Below the pieces are notes generated by a model that searched no databases, was not told the DNA's origin, and saw only the letters and a list, made by a program, of their open reading frames with translations. DNA of 64,000 nt from Epiperipatus broadwayi (lineage: Eukaryota; Onychophora; Udeonychophora; Euonychophora; Peripatidae), in the NCBI GenBank assembly GCA_028023455.1, contig JAQFVV010012510.1, positions 682,001 through 746,000 of the forward strand. The letters are read 5' to 3'. Shown here in pieces: positions 1 through 13,241 of the stretch. Made by a program: the position numbers and the translations under genes. Position 1 is the stretch's first letter. Every line of letters begins with the position of its first letter.

Positions 1-700
1 TTCTCATATATATATAATATGATTAATTCCTTTTTATAAAAATTGATTTCATTTTATTTCTTTTAAGACTACATCTTATCTACATTTGTGGGGTCATGTT
101 ATAGTGCTTAATTTTTTATCAGTTTATTTGCTTTACCATGAGAACATTAAAACACTCTTTTTATGCTTGTTTGAATTTTAATGAATGACTACATTATTAA
201 ATATTAAAAGATTAAGATATTAGAATAAATTATTTATATTTATTTGTTATCCAAAATATAAACCACATTCAATAAAATGCCACTTCGTTTCTGAATTATA
301 TTTACCAACTAATTTGAGTTTCATTAATACATTTCTAATATTTAGTTGTGAAGTTAGAAATATAAAACTTAGAATTCTATTCTTTATCATCGAATTTTGG
401 CTTATCCAATTCATGTGGTAAAATAGATAAGAGCTACCCCGATCTCTCATTTATATCATTACAAATTTGGCACTTACACGTGATTGGCTTAATAAACGCA
501 GTAGTATTGTAATAAGTTTATTTGTTTATCTTTTATGATTTGATAAGTGATTTGTTTAGTCTTACGTCAATTTTATAGTGAAGTGATATTTTGTTATACG
601 CGTATTTTTTTTTTTTTTTTTGGAAATGCTTTTCATATGTAAAGATATGAGATTTCAGAAGCAAAGAATCTGAGGATACAGTTGTTTATTTTATTTTTAT
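1..700. other. AT-rich spacer, no gene seen
   Basis: I see no coding signal, RNA gene or repeat that I recognise. The only notable items are a T-run near 606-621 and scattered short AT runs. The short ORF at 247-450 (minus) has no recognisable motif and is probably chance. Confidence 0.6.
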
Positions 701-1049
701 TATATAAATATGACTTGTGCTAAAGACGCATACACACACAAAGATGAATTTTTAAATTCTTTATATATTAAAATAATGCAAAATAAATATGTATAAGTGT
801 GACTGAGTGCTTTCAAGGGACACAGACCTCATAGTCATAACTATATTGTAACTAACCAAACTAGTAATGCAAATTTATGCAAATGCTAGTTTTGTTAGTT
901 ACAATATGGCTATGACCATGAGGGCTGTGTCCCTTGAAAGCGTTCAGCCACACTTGTACATATTTATTTTGTATTATTTTAATATATAAAGAATTTAAAA
1001 ATTCTGCTTTGGGTGTGTATGCGTCTTTAGCGCAAATCATATTTATATA
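701..1049. repeat. Long inverted repeat (foldback element)
   Basis: Two arms of about 165 bases are near-perfect reverse complements. The left arm starts TATATAAATATGACTTG and the right arm ends CATATTTATATA. The hairpin tip near 866-890 carries two ATGCAAAT octamers. The shape is that of a MITE-like foldback. I could not find a clear target-site duplication, and no ORF or hammerhead core is present. Confidence 0.8.
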
Positions 1050-2228
1050 GTAGCATTTAACCACAAAGTTTAAACATCTGCTTATTTTCATCATATGTAT
1101 ATATTTTTGGAGATGATTTTTTTAAGATAGCAGCAATAGATAAGAAATTTTGGATAGCTATACGTAAGTAAATCTTGAAGTATTCAAGTTTAAGATTTAT
1201 ATATTGTAAATATCGATAAGTCTATCTATATTTTAAAAATTGTCATTTGTTATTAAAAAAAAAATCTCTTTGAATTGATGTTTATATATGAAGTATTATT
1301 ATTGTTTATAGTTATTAGGTATAGTTATTGTTTGAAGTTATTATCTTATTTATATGTTGATGGTACCTTTTATAAAATATATTATTTTTAAAAACAATTA
1401 ATGCTTTTAAACAATCTCTTTCAAACTTTTCAATCTGTCAACACTCGTGCACAAACATTTGCACACACATATACTAGGAAATAATTAATAAAACTAGGAT
1501 ATTTACTGTAAATTTAAAAAACAGCAAAACTAAACTACTTACTGAAACTTATTTAAGATAACTTGTTCTAAACTAGTTTTCATTAAGCGTAATATTTTAA
1601 ATTCTAATTTTAAACGGATATTACCTGAATTATTTAATATTTTATTAACTTTTATTTTGAATGCATTTTATTTTGACAAATAGCAAAATAGAAACTTTAA
1701 CATAAAGTAATAAATTATATTTTACAAGTCGCTACCAAAACTTTATATACTGCAACTAATTTAAAATACAACACACTTTAATCTAATTTTTAACCAGATT
1801 TAAATTATCAAATTTGCACTTCTAAACAAATATTAATTCGTTAATGTTAAGACTTTACATGGCTTAACACCTATGAAGTTTATTTATTCCAGGGTTGTGT
1901 TTATTTAAATTTAAAAAAATTTATGGTATTACAGATTATATTTACTTTTTATGGGATAAATATATGGTTACAATATATATAATATTCAAATACAAGTATA
2001 TTGTCTATATTAAACTTAATGTAATTAGCAGGAACTTGAATTCAGAATTTCAAAATCCCAACAGCTATCAACTCTATTTTATATAACTGATACACATACA
2101 TGTGAAAAAGATAAATGATCTCCAATATATGTATTTTACGCTAAAGCAGCACACATCAATTGATCCAAATCATCATCTTCCACACATATATATCATTAGT
2201 GTCGTCAGCAGCTTGAAAGTATATATAT
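1050..2228. other. AT-rich spacer, no gene seen
   Basis: No gene or recognised repeat. A short (TA)n run at about 2219-2229 marks the point where the hammerhead repeat block begins. Confidence 0.55.
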
Positions 2229-2599
2229 ATGAAAAATAAAAACAAGTTATTCACGTAACTTGCTATCACTTGTTATTTATGATCAATAAATGGGTTTTAC
2301 CAACACCACCGAAACAAGTGTAAAATTTGTTTACATAAACGACAAAAGAGTCAGAATTAACTATCTCTTTCATTTGCTCACCCTCAGATCAGCTGATTTC
2401 AAGCTATTTGCTATCATCAGTGAAGGATAGAGTTAGAAACTAGATCTAAACACTGACTCCAAGTATTTATGCAAAACGTTTCTATCAGTTTGCAAGCGTG
2501 AATTTTTCAGACTGGTAAAGTCTTCAAACTCAGCCTAACAAGCCAGATATCTATATGGGTCTAATCTCAGTTCAGTTTCACCACATAGTCAAAGTCTCT
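2229..2599 (-). repeat. Antisense retrozyme unit
   Basis: This segment is the reverse complement of the sense units that follow at 2600-3655 and meets them head-to-head near 2599. It contains its own antisense hammerhead motif (2377-2432). The outer edge falls in a (TA)n run, as does the right edge of the whole block at 3655, which suggests insertion into a TA microsatellite. Confidence 0.8.
2377..2432 (-). ncRNA. Type I hammerhead ribozyme, antisense copy
   Basis: Read on the minus strand, CTGATGA (2414-2420) is followed by a small stem II (AGC/GCT around an AAATA loop), then GAAA, the palindromic stem III TCAGCTGA and UC at the cleavage site. Stem I pairs TCCTTCA with TGAGGG and closes again with CTC/GAG beyond an internal loop. 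The core is intact. The first stem II position is a U-U mismatch, so activity is uncertain. Confidence 0.7.
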
Positions 2600-2660
2600 G
2601 CAAACTGATAGAAACGTTTTGCATAAACACTTGGAGTCAGTGTTTAGATCTAGTTTCTAA

Positions 2661-2716
2661 CTCTACCCTTCACTGATGATAGCAAATATCTTGAAATCAG
2701 CTGATCTGAGGGTGTG
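2661..2716 (+). ncRNA. Type I hammerhead ribozyme, unit 1
   Basis: CTGATGA at 2673-2679, GAAA at 2693-2696, then palindromic stem III TCAGCTGA and UC, with predicted cleavage after 2706. Stem I pairs the preceding CCTTCA with TGAGGG. Stem II (AGCAAATATCT) has lost a pair compared with unit 3, so this copy may be weak. Confidence 0.68.
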
Positions 2717-3089
2717 CAAATGAAAGAGATAGTTAATTCTGACTCTTTTGTCATTTATGTAAACAAATTTTACACTTGTTTTGGTGGTTTTGGTAAAACA
2801 CCATCTATTGATCATAAATAACAAGTGATAGCAAGTTACGTGAATAACTTGTTTTTGTTTTTCATAAATGTACCTTTAAAGTTTTCTTGCAATGATATAT
2901 ATTGCAGAGACTTTGGCTATGTGGTGAAACTGAACTGAGATCAGACCCATATAGATATATGGCTTGTTAGGCTGAGTTTGAAGACTTTACCGGTTTGAAG
3001 ACTTTACCGGTCTGAAAAATTCACACTTGCAAACTGATAAAAACGTTTTGCATAAACACTTGGAGTCAGTGTTTAGATCTAGTTTCTAA

Positions 3090-3145
3090 CTCTATCCTTC
3101 ACTGATGATAACAAATATCTTGAAATCAGCTGATATGAGGGTGAG
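3090..3145 (+). ncRNA. Type I hammerhead ribozyme, unit 2
   Basis: CTGATGA at 3102-3108 and GAAA at 3122-3125 are intact. The base before cleavage is A (UA, position 3135), which the NUH rule allows. Stem II is degraded (AACAAATATCT), so this copy may be inactive. Confidence 0.62.
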
Positions 3146-3500
3146 CAAATGAAAGATAGTTAATTCTGACTCTTTTGTCATTTATGTAAACAAATTTTAC
3201 ACTTGTTTTGGTAGTTTTGATAAAACACCATCTATTGATCATAAATAACAAGTGATAGCAAGTTACGTGAATAACTTGTTTTTGTTTTTCATAAATGTAC
3301 CTTTAAAGTTTTATTGCAATGATATATATTGCAGAGACTTTGACTATATGGTGAAACTGAACTGAGATCAGACCCATATAGATATCTGGCTTGTTAGGCT
3401 GAGTTTGAAGACTTTACCGGTCTGAAAAAATTCACACTTGCAAACTGATAGAAACGTTTTGCATAAACACTTGGAGTCAGTGTTTAGATCTAGTTTCTAA

Positions 3501-3556
3501 CTCTATCCTTCACTGATGATAGCAAATAGCTTGAAATCAGCTGATCTGAGGGTGAG
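3501..3556 (+). ncRNA. Type I hammerhead ribozyme, unit 3
   Basis: CTGATGA at 3513-3519, GAAA at 3533-3536, predicted cleavage after C3546. Stem II is AGC/GCT with loop AAATA. Stem I has six pairs (TCCTTCA region with TGAGGG), an internal loop, and CTC/GAG beyond it. Stem III is the palindrome TCAGCTGA with no loop, which favours a dimeric form. Confidence 0.72.
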
Positions 3557-3654
3557 CAAATGAAAGAGATAGTTAATTCTGACTCTTTTGTTGTTTATGT
3601 AAACAAATTTTACACTTGTTTTGGTGGTTTTGATAAAACGCCATCTATTGATCA

Positions 3655-3655
<1 letters not shown>

Positions 3656-3691
<36 letters not shown>

Positions 3692-3861
3692 AACAGTTCT
3701 ACTACTTTTTACTTACAACTCTGGAAAAGGCTTTTTAACATAATTATCTTGAAATAAATTGTTTCTCCTTTGTTTTTTCTTTATTTTTTATTACAATCTT
3801 GTAATGTTTCAAATACTGCTGCTTCTGTAACTATTACTACTACTGCTGCTGTGGCACTCTT
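3656..3861. other. (TA)n run and spacer
   Basis: A (TA)n tract at about 3658-3690 is followed by AT-rich spacer with an ACT/GCT trinucleotide stretch at 3831-3852, just upstream of the first LINE fragment. Confidence 0.7.
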
Positions 3862-5104
3862 CTTTAAATAATCAAGCACAACTTGATGTAATTTATTTTG
3901 ATTTAAGTAGAGCTTTTGATAGAGTTATTCATTCTAAACTTTTAAGTAAAATGTCTGATATGGGTTTCTCATTGAATTTGTTAAATTTGTTTATATCATT
4001 TTTGCAAAATATACCTTCTTTTATTAAATGTAATAATAATGTTTCACACACTTATGTTAATGAATTAGGTGTTCCATAAGATAGTGTATTGGCACCATTA
4101 TTATTTGCAATATATATAAATGATTTGGATGGATATATAGTGAAGGATAGTCTATTATTATATGCTGATGATTGTAAAATATTTAAATTAATTACTTGTT
4201 ATAAGGATCATTTACAGCTTCAATCTTATATAGATAGTTTTTCTGGATGGTGTTTAAAGAATAATATGCATATAAATATAGAAAAATGTTGTGCTGTTAC
4301 ATATAAAAGAAAGTTCAATACTATATGGACTCATATTATATAAATAATAAAACTATTTAATATAAAAAGTATTATAAAGATCTTGGAATATGGTTTGATC
4401 AAAATGGACCTTTTACAACTCATGTACATATTTTATGTAATGCCAATAAAATAATGGGTCTTATTCTTTGTAATGGACATTTGTTTAAAACACTTGTACT
4501 TCCTATAATGGAATATGGCTCAATAATATGGAACTCGAATAAGTTATCTCATATAGATAAATTGGAATCAATATACAATAAATTCAGTAATATAATTAAT
4601 GTGAAAGATGTTTGTATAAATTTGTTTCATAGAAGAGTGATTCGTGATATGAAATTTTTTTATTTAATCATTCATGGAAAAATTTACTTACATAATTGTA
4701 TTTCAAAGGTATTAATAAGATTTCCTCATGTATATACAAGGAATAAGGATTTATTTAGTATCGATAAATATAAATGTGAAACTTTATATTTAGCAGCATT
4801 ATACAGATTACCAAATTTTTATATGTATTTTAATGATATTGACATATTTTTAGTAGATCTAAATACATTTGTTAAGGAAACAACAATTACTTTGTGAAAT
4901 ATTTAAGGTTACTCTCTATATATAATCAGAGTGGGAGTAACATTAATCTTTGTGATATTTTTAATTTTAAATATTGTTTTTAATTTTAAATATTGTTTTA
5001 TTATGTAAACATTTATATTTTCATTTTATGTCATATGTATTATCTTTCCTTTTATTGTAATGTGCAAATTATAATTGGCTTTATGCTGTTGTAAATAAAT
5101 TGAA
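3862..5104 (+). pseudogene. 5'-truncated LINE ORF2 fragment, copy A
   Basis: The reading frame resumes inside the reverse transcriptase domain with a LDVIYFDLSRAFDRV-like block holding the first catalytic Asp. The next block is GVP followed by a stop where Q is expected (TAA at 4078-4080), then DSVLAPLL. The catalytic YADDCKIF follows near 4160. A frameshift near 4315 and a TAA near 4360 precede the C-terminal part (4454-4897, VLPIMEYGSIIWN). The 3'UTR includes TAATTGGCTTTATGCTG, shared with copy B, and ends TAAATAAATTGAATAATAAT. This is a decayed non-LTR retrotransposon of the CR1/Jockey group. Confidence 0.85.
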
Positions 5105-6040
<936 letters not shown>

Positions 6041-6114
<74 letters not shown>

Positions 6115-6122
6115 CATTATTA

Positions 6123-6182
<60 letters not shown>
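6041..6182. repeat. (ATT)n microsatellite between LINE copies B and C
   Basis: About 140 bases of ATT repeats with two ATC interruptions near 6113-6127. It directly abuts copy C. Confidence 0.95.
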
Positions 6183-7210
<1,028 letters not shown>

Positions 7211-10154
7211 GTTTTTATGTAAACATTCGTGGGATGAGAACTAAGACTGCAAAAATTAAGCAATTCTTCAGTTCTGAAAATTTTGATATTGTTTTTATTT
7301 CAGAAACTTGGCTTACTCAACACATTTCAGATGATGTTTTTATGGATAATAGATATAAAGTACTTCGAACAGATAGATCTTCTGATGTTGCTTCCAAGGG
7401 TGGGAGCACGCTCATTGCTTTTAAATGTAATTTTATACATAAGTATATTCCTATTTCATCATCATCTTGTGAAGCTACATGGTGTGAAATAAGTTTGAAA
7501 AATAGTGTCAAAGTTCTTTTGGGTACTATCTACATAAAACCAACATTATCCTTTTTAGAGTTTAATGAGTTTCTTTCTATTCTTGAAGATTTTTTAATCA
7601 AATATGAATCATATATACTTATTACTGGTGATTTTAATATTCCTGATTTATATTTAGGTACTACTATCATAGATTCAGTCTCTTTTTCACCTAAAGCATT
7701 GAGAATGATTTGTTTTTGCAATTTGTTAAATTTAAAACAATTTAATCCATACACCAATTTTAATGATCACACATTGGATTATATTCTTAGTAATTTTCCT
7801 ACAATTGAATGTTTAACTACTACTTCTCTTCCTTTTTCCATTGATTTGCATCATCCTCCCTTAGAATTTTATATTAATATTAAATTTAATAGACTTTGTC
7901 CTTTTAAAATTATGAAGAGAAACTACAAAAAAGGAAATTATTTGGGTCTTTGTTTACAATTATCTAATTTTAACTGGGAAAAATTGTATTCTTCATCTGA
8001 TGGAGATTTCTGTATGAAGTTTTTTGAACAATCATTTAGTGAACTAATTGACAAATACATTCCTAAAGAAAAAATTTTAACTAACCATTTTCCTCTCTGG
8101 TTTTCAGTTTCTCTTAAAGAAATTATTAAAAGGAAATCATTTCATCATCGTAAATATTGGAAAACTAAGAACTTAAATTATTATAACAATTTTATTAATT
8201 ATAGAAGATTGTCAAAGGTTATATATTATAGAGATTTTCAAAAATTTATACAAAACACTGAAAATCATATTTCTGATAATCCTTTGCAATTTTGGTCTCT
8301 GGTTAAGGTTTTAGGTATTAAAAAAAAAAATTACAGAGTAATAATTCTAATCTAGCCGCAGATGATTTTTCTCATTATTTCTCAGAGCTTTTTAAACAAT
8401 CTCAGTCTTTTACTAATTTAACTGAAAATAATGATCTAGTTGAAGAAAGAATAACATGTGATTCATTTATTGAATCTGATGTTGTTTTTGCTATTGGGCA
8501 GCTTAAATTACATTCTAGTGTGGGCCTTGACAATATTCCAGCTTTCATTTATAAAGGATGTGCTGAATACATTGCTTCTCCTCTTTTGCATATTTTTAAT
8601 TGCTCTTTAGCAAATGGTACTTTTCCTACATCCCTTAAAATTGCTAAAGTTGTTCCTATTTTTAAGAAAGGATCTAGAGATTTGGTAAGTGACTATAGGC
8701 CTATTTCAATTCTACACACTGTTGCTCGAATATTTGAAAGATGTTTATATAATAAAATTATCTTGGATGTCTCTAAGGTTTTGGCACCAGAGCAGCATGG
8801 ATTTTTGCCTAATAGGTCCATTGAGACAAATTTGCTAACTATTTTTGATCACATTTCAAATTCAATTGAGAATCAATCTAGGTTAGATGTTGTTTATTTT
8901 GACATGTCCAGGGCTTTTGATAGAGTTAATCATAAAATTCTTCTTAAGAAGCTTTGTAGGTTAGGTTTTTCCAAATTATTAATTAATTGGTTTAACTCTT
9001 TTCTTAAGGATAGAATGTCTTGTGTGAGGTTTAATAATAAATTGTCATTACCATATTATTGCTTCACTGGGGTGCCTCAAGGCAGTGTTCTTGCACCTTT
9101 ATTATTTAATGTATACATTGATGACCTAAAAACATGCATTAAATTTTCACATCTTCTATGTTATGCAGATGATTGCAAAATTTTTAGGCATATTTATTCT
9201 TCTAATGACTGTTTTTTACTTCAAAGTGATATAGATAATTTCTTGAATTGGTGCGAAGGTAATTATATAGATATAAATATGGATAAGTGCTCCATTGTCT
9301 CTTACTCTAGAAAATCTGAAATTTTAAGGTTTTCCTACTATATTGGTGATTCTAAAATTATAACAAATGATCATCAAAAAGATCTAGGAATAATATTTTC
9401 CAATAATGGGTCTTTTCATAATCACATTAATTTTATGGTGAATAAATCTCTTAAAATTATAGGAGCTATTTACAGATATGGAAAAGCATTTAATAAATTT
9501 ACAAAGATTAAACTTTTTATATCCTTAGTTCTTCCCATCTTGGAGTATGGTTCAATTATATGGAGTCCTCATAACAGTACAGATATCATAAGAATTCAGT
9601 CTGTTTTTGACAAATTTTCAAAATTGAATAGTTTAGGTAATGAACACTATATTGATTTACTGCTGAGACGAAAAACAAGAGATCTCAAGCTTTTTCATAA
9701 ATTTATTTCCCAGAATATTTCTGTATCTAATTTGCTTTCTAATTTAGGTATTAAGAAACAGAATTATAATACTCGTACTCACAATATTTTTGAACTGAAA
9801 ATTTGTAAATCTGATGTATTAAGATTTTCCCCTTTATTTCGTTTACCTAGAACTTATAACAAAGATTTTGGTAATGATGATGTTTTTAATCTGAATTTTA
9901 AACAATTCACTAAGGTCCTCATAAAAAAATATTATCCTTAATTTCATGTGATATATTGCCCTTTTAATTATTTGTGCATTTTATTGTTTTTCTATTTTAT
10001 TGGTATTATTTTTTTTTTTTTTTTTTTTTTTTTATTTTGTTTTGTATTTTTAATGCTTATTTAGATTTATATATGATAATGAAATTACTGTGCAATCTAT
10101 AATTGGCTAAATGCTGTTGATATGTACATTAAATAAAGAATTGAATTGAATTGA

Positions 10155-10155
<1 letters not shown>
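7211..10155 (+). pseudogene. Near-complete LINE ORF2, copy D (one frameshift)
   Basis: ORF2 of a CR1/Jockey-group LINE, truncated at its very start: the frame opens at the microsatellite edge as CFYVNIRGMRTKT, parallel to codons 3 onward of copy F ORF2. Endonuclease motifs include ISETWL, LITGDFN and a terminal DLHHPPLEF. An A11 run near 8319-8330 shifts the frame; after it come VVPIFKKGSRDLVSDYRPIS, QHGFLPNRSIETNL, VVYFDMSRAFDRV (catalytic Asp), GVPQGSVLAPLLF and CYADDCKIF. The ORF ends at 9941. The 3'UTR carries TAATTGGCTAAATGCTG and ends with ATTGA pentamers. ORF1 is absent. Only the A-run frameshift breaks the ORF, so it is young or the indel is a sequencing error. Confidence 0.88.

Positions 10156-10244
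<89 letters not shown>
10156..10244. repeat. (ATT)n microsatellite between LINE copies D and E
   Basis: A pure ATT tract of about 90 bases. The break into copy E falls at ATT followed by CTGTCACC; the intact copy F has the same ATTCTGTCACC, so the junction shows ATT microhomology. Confidence 0.95.
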
Positions 10245-10245
<1 letters not shown>

Positions 10246-11651
10246 TGTCACCTTTTGCTAGAATTTATGAAACGTGTATTTATAGTAATATTATTGTAGA
10301 TATGATTAAGGTATTACCTAGTTATCAGCATGGTTTTTTACCTGGTAGATCTGCTGAAACTAATTTAATGGTGATATCTGATCATATTGCTCATGCCTTA
10401 TCTGATCAGAAGCAATTAGATGTTGTATATTTTGATATGACTCAGGCATTTGACAAAGTTTCATATATTAGACTTTTGTATAAACTTAAAATGTTGGGTG
10501 TTAGTCCTCATTTAGTTGAGTGGTTTTCCAATTATTTGAGGGGTCGAAAATCTTATGTACATATGGATAAAACTAATTCTCTTTTTTTTGATAATATGAT
10601 AGGTGTTCCTCAGGGTGGAATATTAGCACCATTGCTTTTTAATGTTTATATGTGTGATCTTGATCATAGCATAAAAAATAGTATGATACTTACTTATGCT
10701 GATGATTGTAAGTTATTTAAAAGAATTATTACTTATAGTGATCATATTGAGGTTCAAAAGGATATAGATAGTTTTATTATATGGTGTAGGTATAACAACA
10801 TGGAGATTAACATTAATAAAACATGCATTGTTTCCTATACTAATAAAACTGAAAAATCTGTTTATCAATATAAAATTGAGAATGGTGTTATTAAATATAA
10901 AGAGACTGTATCTGATTTAGGAATTATATTTTGTAGCAATTTTACTTTTAATGCACATATTAAATGTATTATTAATAAAGCATACAGAAAGATGGGCTGT
11001 ATTTTGAGATATGGGAGAGATTTATCTATTTCCATAAAATATAGGTTACTTTTTTCTCTTGTTGTTACAGTTTTAGAATATAATTCTTGTATATGGAACT
11101 TCAATCTGATTAATATTCAGTCTAAAATATATAATATTGAAAAAAGATTTAATAAATTAATAATGGGTGAATGTCAAACTGTCAAAACAGTATTGAAAGA
11201 AAGGAGAATGTTGAAGGATATGATATTACTGAAAAAGTTGATTGATGGGAAAATTGATGTCAGTAACTGTATATCAAAAATAGAATTGAAAGTACCTTGT
11301 CGCTTATTAAGAGAAATGCAAACTTTCAAGATTAGTATATGTAAAAATACTTTCTTTGGTAAATCAGTTATTAATAGATTGCAAATGGTATATAATCTAA
11401 CTTTTAATAATATTGATATTTTTTGCGATCAATTTGTGATGAATGTTAAAAAACAACTAAATGTATAGTTATGAACATATATGTATATATAATTTTATGT
11501 ATTTAGCTTGTATTTGATTATAATTGTTTTTTTTTTAAATTTTAATTATTATCATTGTTATTATTATTTTTTTTTTTTTATTGTGTATTTCTGTTAAAGT
11601 GTAAATGTTGAAATGCACATAATAAATGGATATTGAATTGAATTGAATTGA
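10245..11651 (+). pseudogene. 5'-truncated LINE copy E, near-identical to copy F
   Basis: This matches 14757-16163 of copy F almost base for base through the RT core, C-terminus and 3'UTR. It has the same FDMTQAFDKV, GVPQGGILAPLLF and YADDCKLF motifs and an open frame to 11468. Differences I noticed are one coding change near 10273 (ACG versus AGG) and poly-T length in the 3'UTR. The endonuclease and start of RT are missing, so it cannot move itself. The near identity means very recent retrotransposition, or an assembly or unequal-exchange duplication. Confidence 0.9.
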
Positions 11652-11804
<153 letters not shown>

Positions 11805-11813
11805 GCTGCTGCT

Positions 11814-13235
11814 ATGGGAGGTACACCATGTGCTCTTTGCAGTGATCTTATATTTGGAAAACAGCCAAGAATTAAATGTTTTAAATGCAATAATAAGTTT
11901 CATAAAACATGTTTGAAATCTAATGGAATAATATTGCATAAAAATGAAATAGAAATGGAGTCCTATATTTGTGATAAATGTAATCATTCAAATAGTAATA
12001 ACGTAATGGAAGTCAATGAAAACAAAATGGAGATTATTGTATCAGATATAAATGATTCGCAAGACTTGGATATTTTTGGTCAAAATTTATTAGGAAATGA
12101 AGGTAATGACATTTCTAAATTAATAGAAATTAATGCTATATCTAATCGTGATTTTGATAAAGGAGAAAAAAATCTATCTAAAATGGATAATAATTGTTTA
12201 TCTTGTGAAAAATCTACGTTTTTATTGAATAGAATTTTAAATATTGTTACAGATTTATCAAGTGAAATTAAATTATTGAAAGAAGAAAATATTACGATAA
12301 AAAATATGTTATTAAATGCATCTGTTAATAATTTGGATATAAATAAAAATAATGATTATAGAAGCATAGACAGAAATTCTGTTGTTTTTAATAAAAAAGA
12401 AAGTCAACTTATTTTAAAGCATAAAGAAAAGCAAACGCCTGAACTTATTGTTTCTGATTTAAATTTCCCTCCACTTTCTACTATAAATAGAAGTGAAGGA
12501 GTTGATCAATTAAAAAAGGAGGCAGTTTTTAGTGTCACTGATAGATCAAGTTCTAAATTTAATGAACAGCAGAATAAAGCAATTAAAGTGAAGGTTGGTC
12601 AGTCAGATATGAAAACAAATGTAACGTCAGATGAATCGTCTGGGATTTCTAATCAAGATAGCACCTCTAAAAACTCATATGCCTTTTATTTGAAAGATTG
12701 TGCAGATAAAGAAAATGATGGTTTTAAAACTGTATTTTATCGTAAAAATAAGAATAAAAATATTAAAAATTCAAGTTCTTCACCTATTATAGGAAATCAG
12801 GTTAATCATGTTTTAAAAGCTATTAAGACAAGAAAGAAATTTAAAAAATTTTTTCTAACTAGAATGGATAATGACACCTCTAATGAAGATGTGACTGCTC
12901 ATTTGAAAAATGTTTTAGATATAAATAGTGTGTGTTATAAACTGAATACAAAATCTAAAAAATATTCTTCATTTTATTTATCTATAGAGGAATCTGAATC
13001 TGATAAAGTTTTGGTTGGTAACGTTTGGCCTTTGTCAGCAGTCATATTGCCCTTCTATGGAGATTTAAAATATTTAAGAAATTTTAATGTTGATAGTACA
13101 CAGGATAATGCTATATTAAATATTAATAAGATTATTGAAGAAAAGACAGAAGATATTATATTGACTGATAATGTTGATGAAATTAGCACTATAGTGCAAG
13201 ATATAAATTTGCAAAATAATCTGTGTAATAAATAG
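11814..13235 (+). CDS. LINE copy F ORF1: PHD-finger nucleic-acid-binding protein
   Basis: Intact 473-residue ORF1 of a CR1-type LINE. An N-terminal PHD zinc finger (about residues 6-60) shows the C4HC3 order: CALC, IKCFKC, FHKTC and ICDKC. The middle is Lys/Asn/Ser-rich and probably disordered. Residues about 340-420 (RTRKKFKKFFLTRMD ... YSSFYLSIEE ... NVWPLSAVILPFYGDL) resemble the RRM-like segment found in CR1-group ORF1 proteins. ORF1 proteins of this group bind RNA and form the retrotransposition particle with ORF2. The start ATG lies nine bases after the (ATT)n tract, so there is essentially no 5'UTR. ORF2 begins six bases after the stop. Confidence 0.88.
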   Translation: MGGTPCALCSDLIFGKQPRIKCFKCNNKFHKTCLKSNGIILHKNEIEMESYICDKCNHSNSNNVMEVNENKMEIIVSDINDSQDLDIFGQNLLGNEGNDISKLIEINAISNRDFDKGEKNLSKMDNNCLSCEKSTFLLNRILNIVTDLSSEIKLLKEENITIKNMLLNASVNNLDINKNNDYRSIDRNSVVFNKKESQLILKHKEKQTPELIVSDLNFPPLSTINRSEGVDQLKKEAVFSVTDRSSSKFNEQQNKAIKVKVGQSDMKTNVTSDESSGISNQDSTSKNSYAFYLKDCADKENDGFKTVFYRKNKNKNIKNSSSSPIIGNQVNHVLKAIKTRKKFKKFFLTRMDNDTSNEDVTAHLKNVLDINSVCYKLNTKSKKYSSFYLSIEESESDKVLVGNVWPLSAVILPFYGDLKYLRNFNVDSTQDNAILNINKIIEEKTEDIILTDNVDEISTIVQDINLQNNLCNK

Positions 13236-13241
13236 CAATTC

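Larger units (their letters stand above)
2600..3655 (+). repeat. Tandem hammerhead retrozyme array
   Basis: Direct repeats carry a hammerhead motif in each unit. Predicted cleavage positions are after 2706, 3135 and 3546, giving unit lengths of 429 and 411 bases. The 18-base difference is a duplicated TTTGAAGACTTTACCGGT segment near 2985-3015. Animal retrozymes described in the literature are non-autonomous elements of about 170-400 nt with type I hammerheads that give circular RNA; the size and tandem layout fit. The array ends at GATCATA against a (TA)n run. Confidence 0.82.

Noticed and set aside
2229-3655. CRISPR-like or gene array
   Set aside because: Units are about 411-429 bases with no spacer/repeat split, contain no ORF and carry ribozyme motifs instead.
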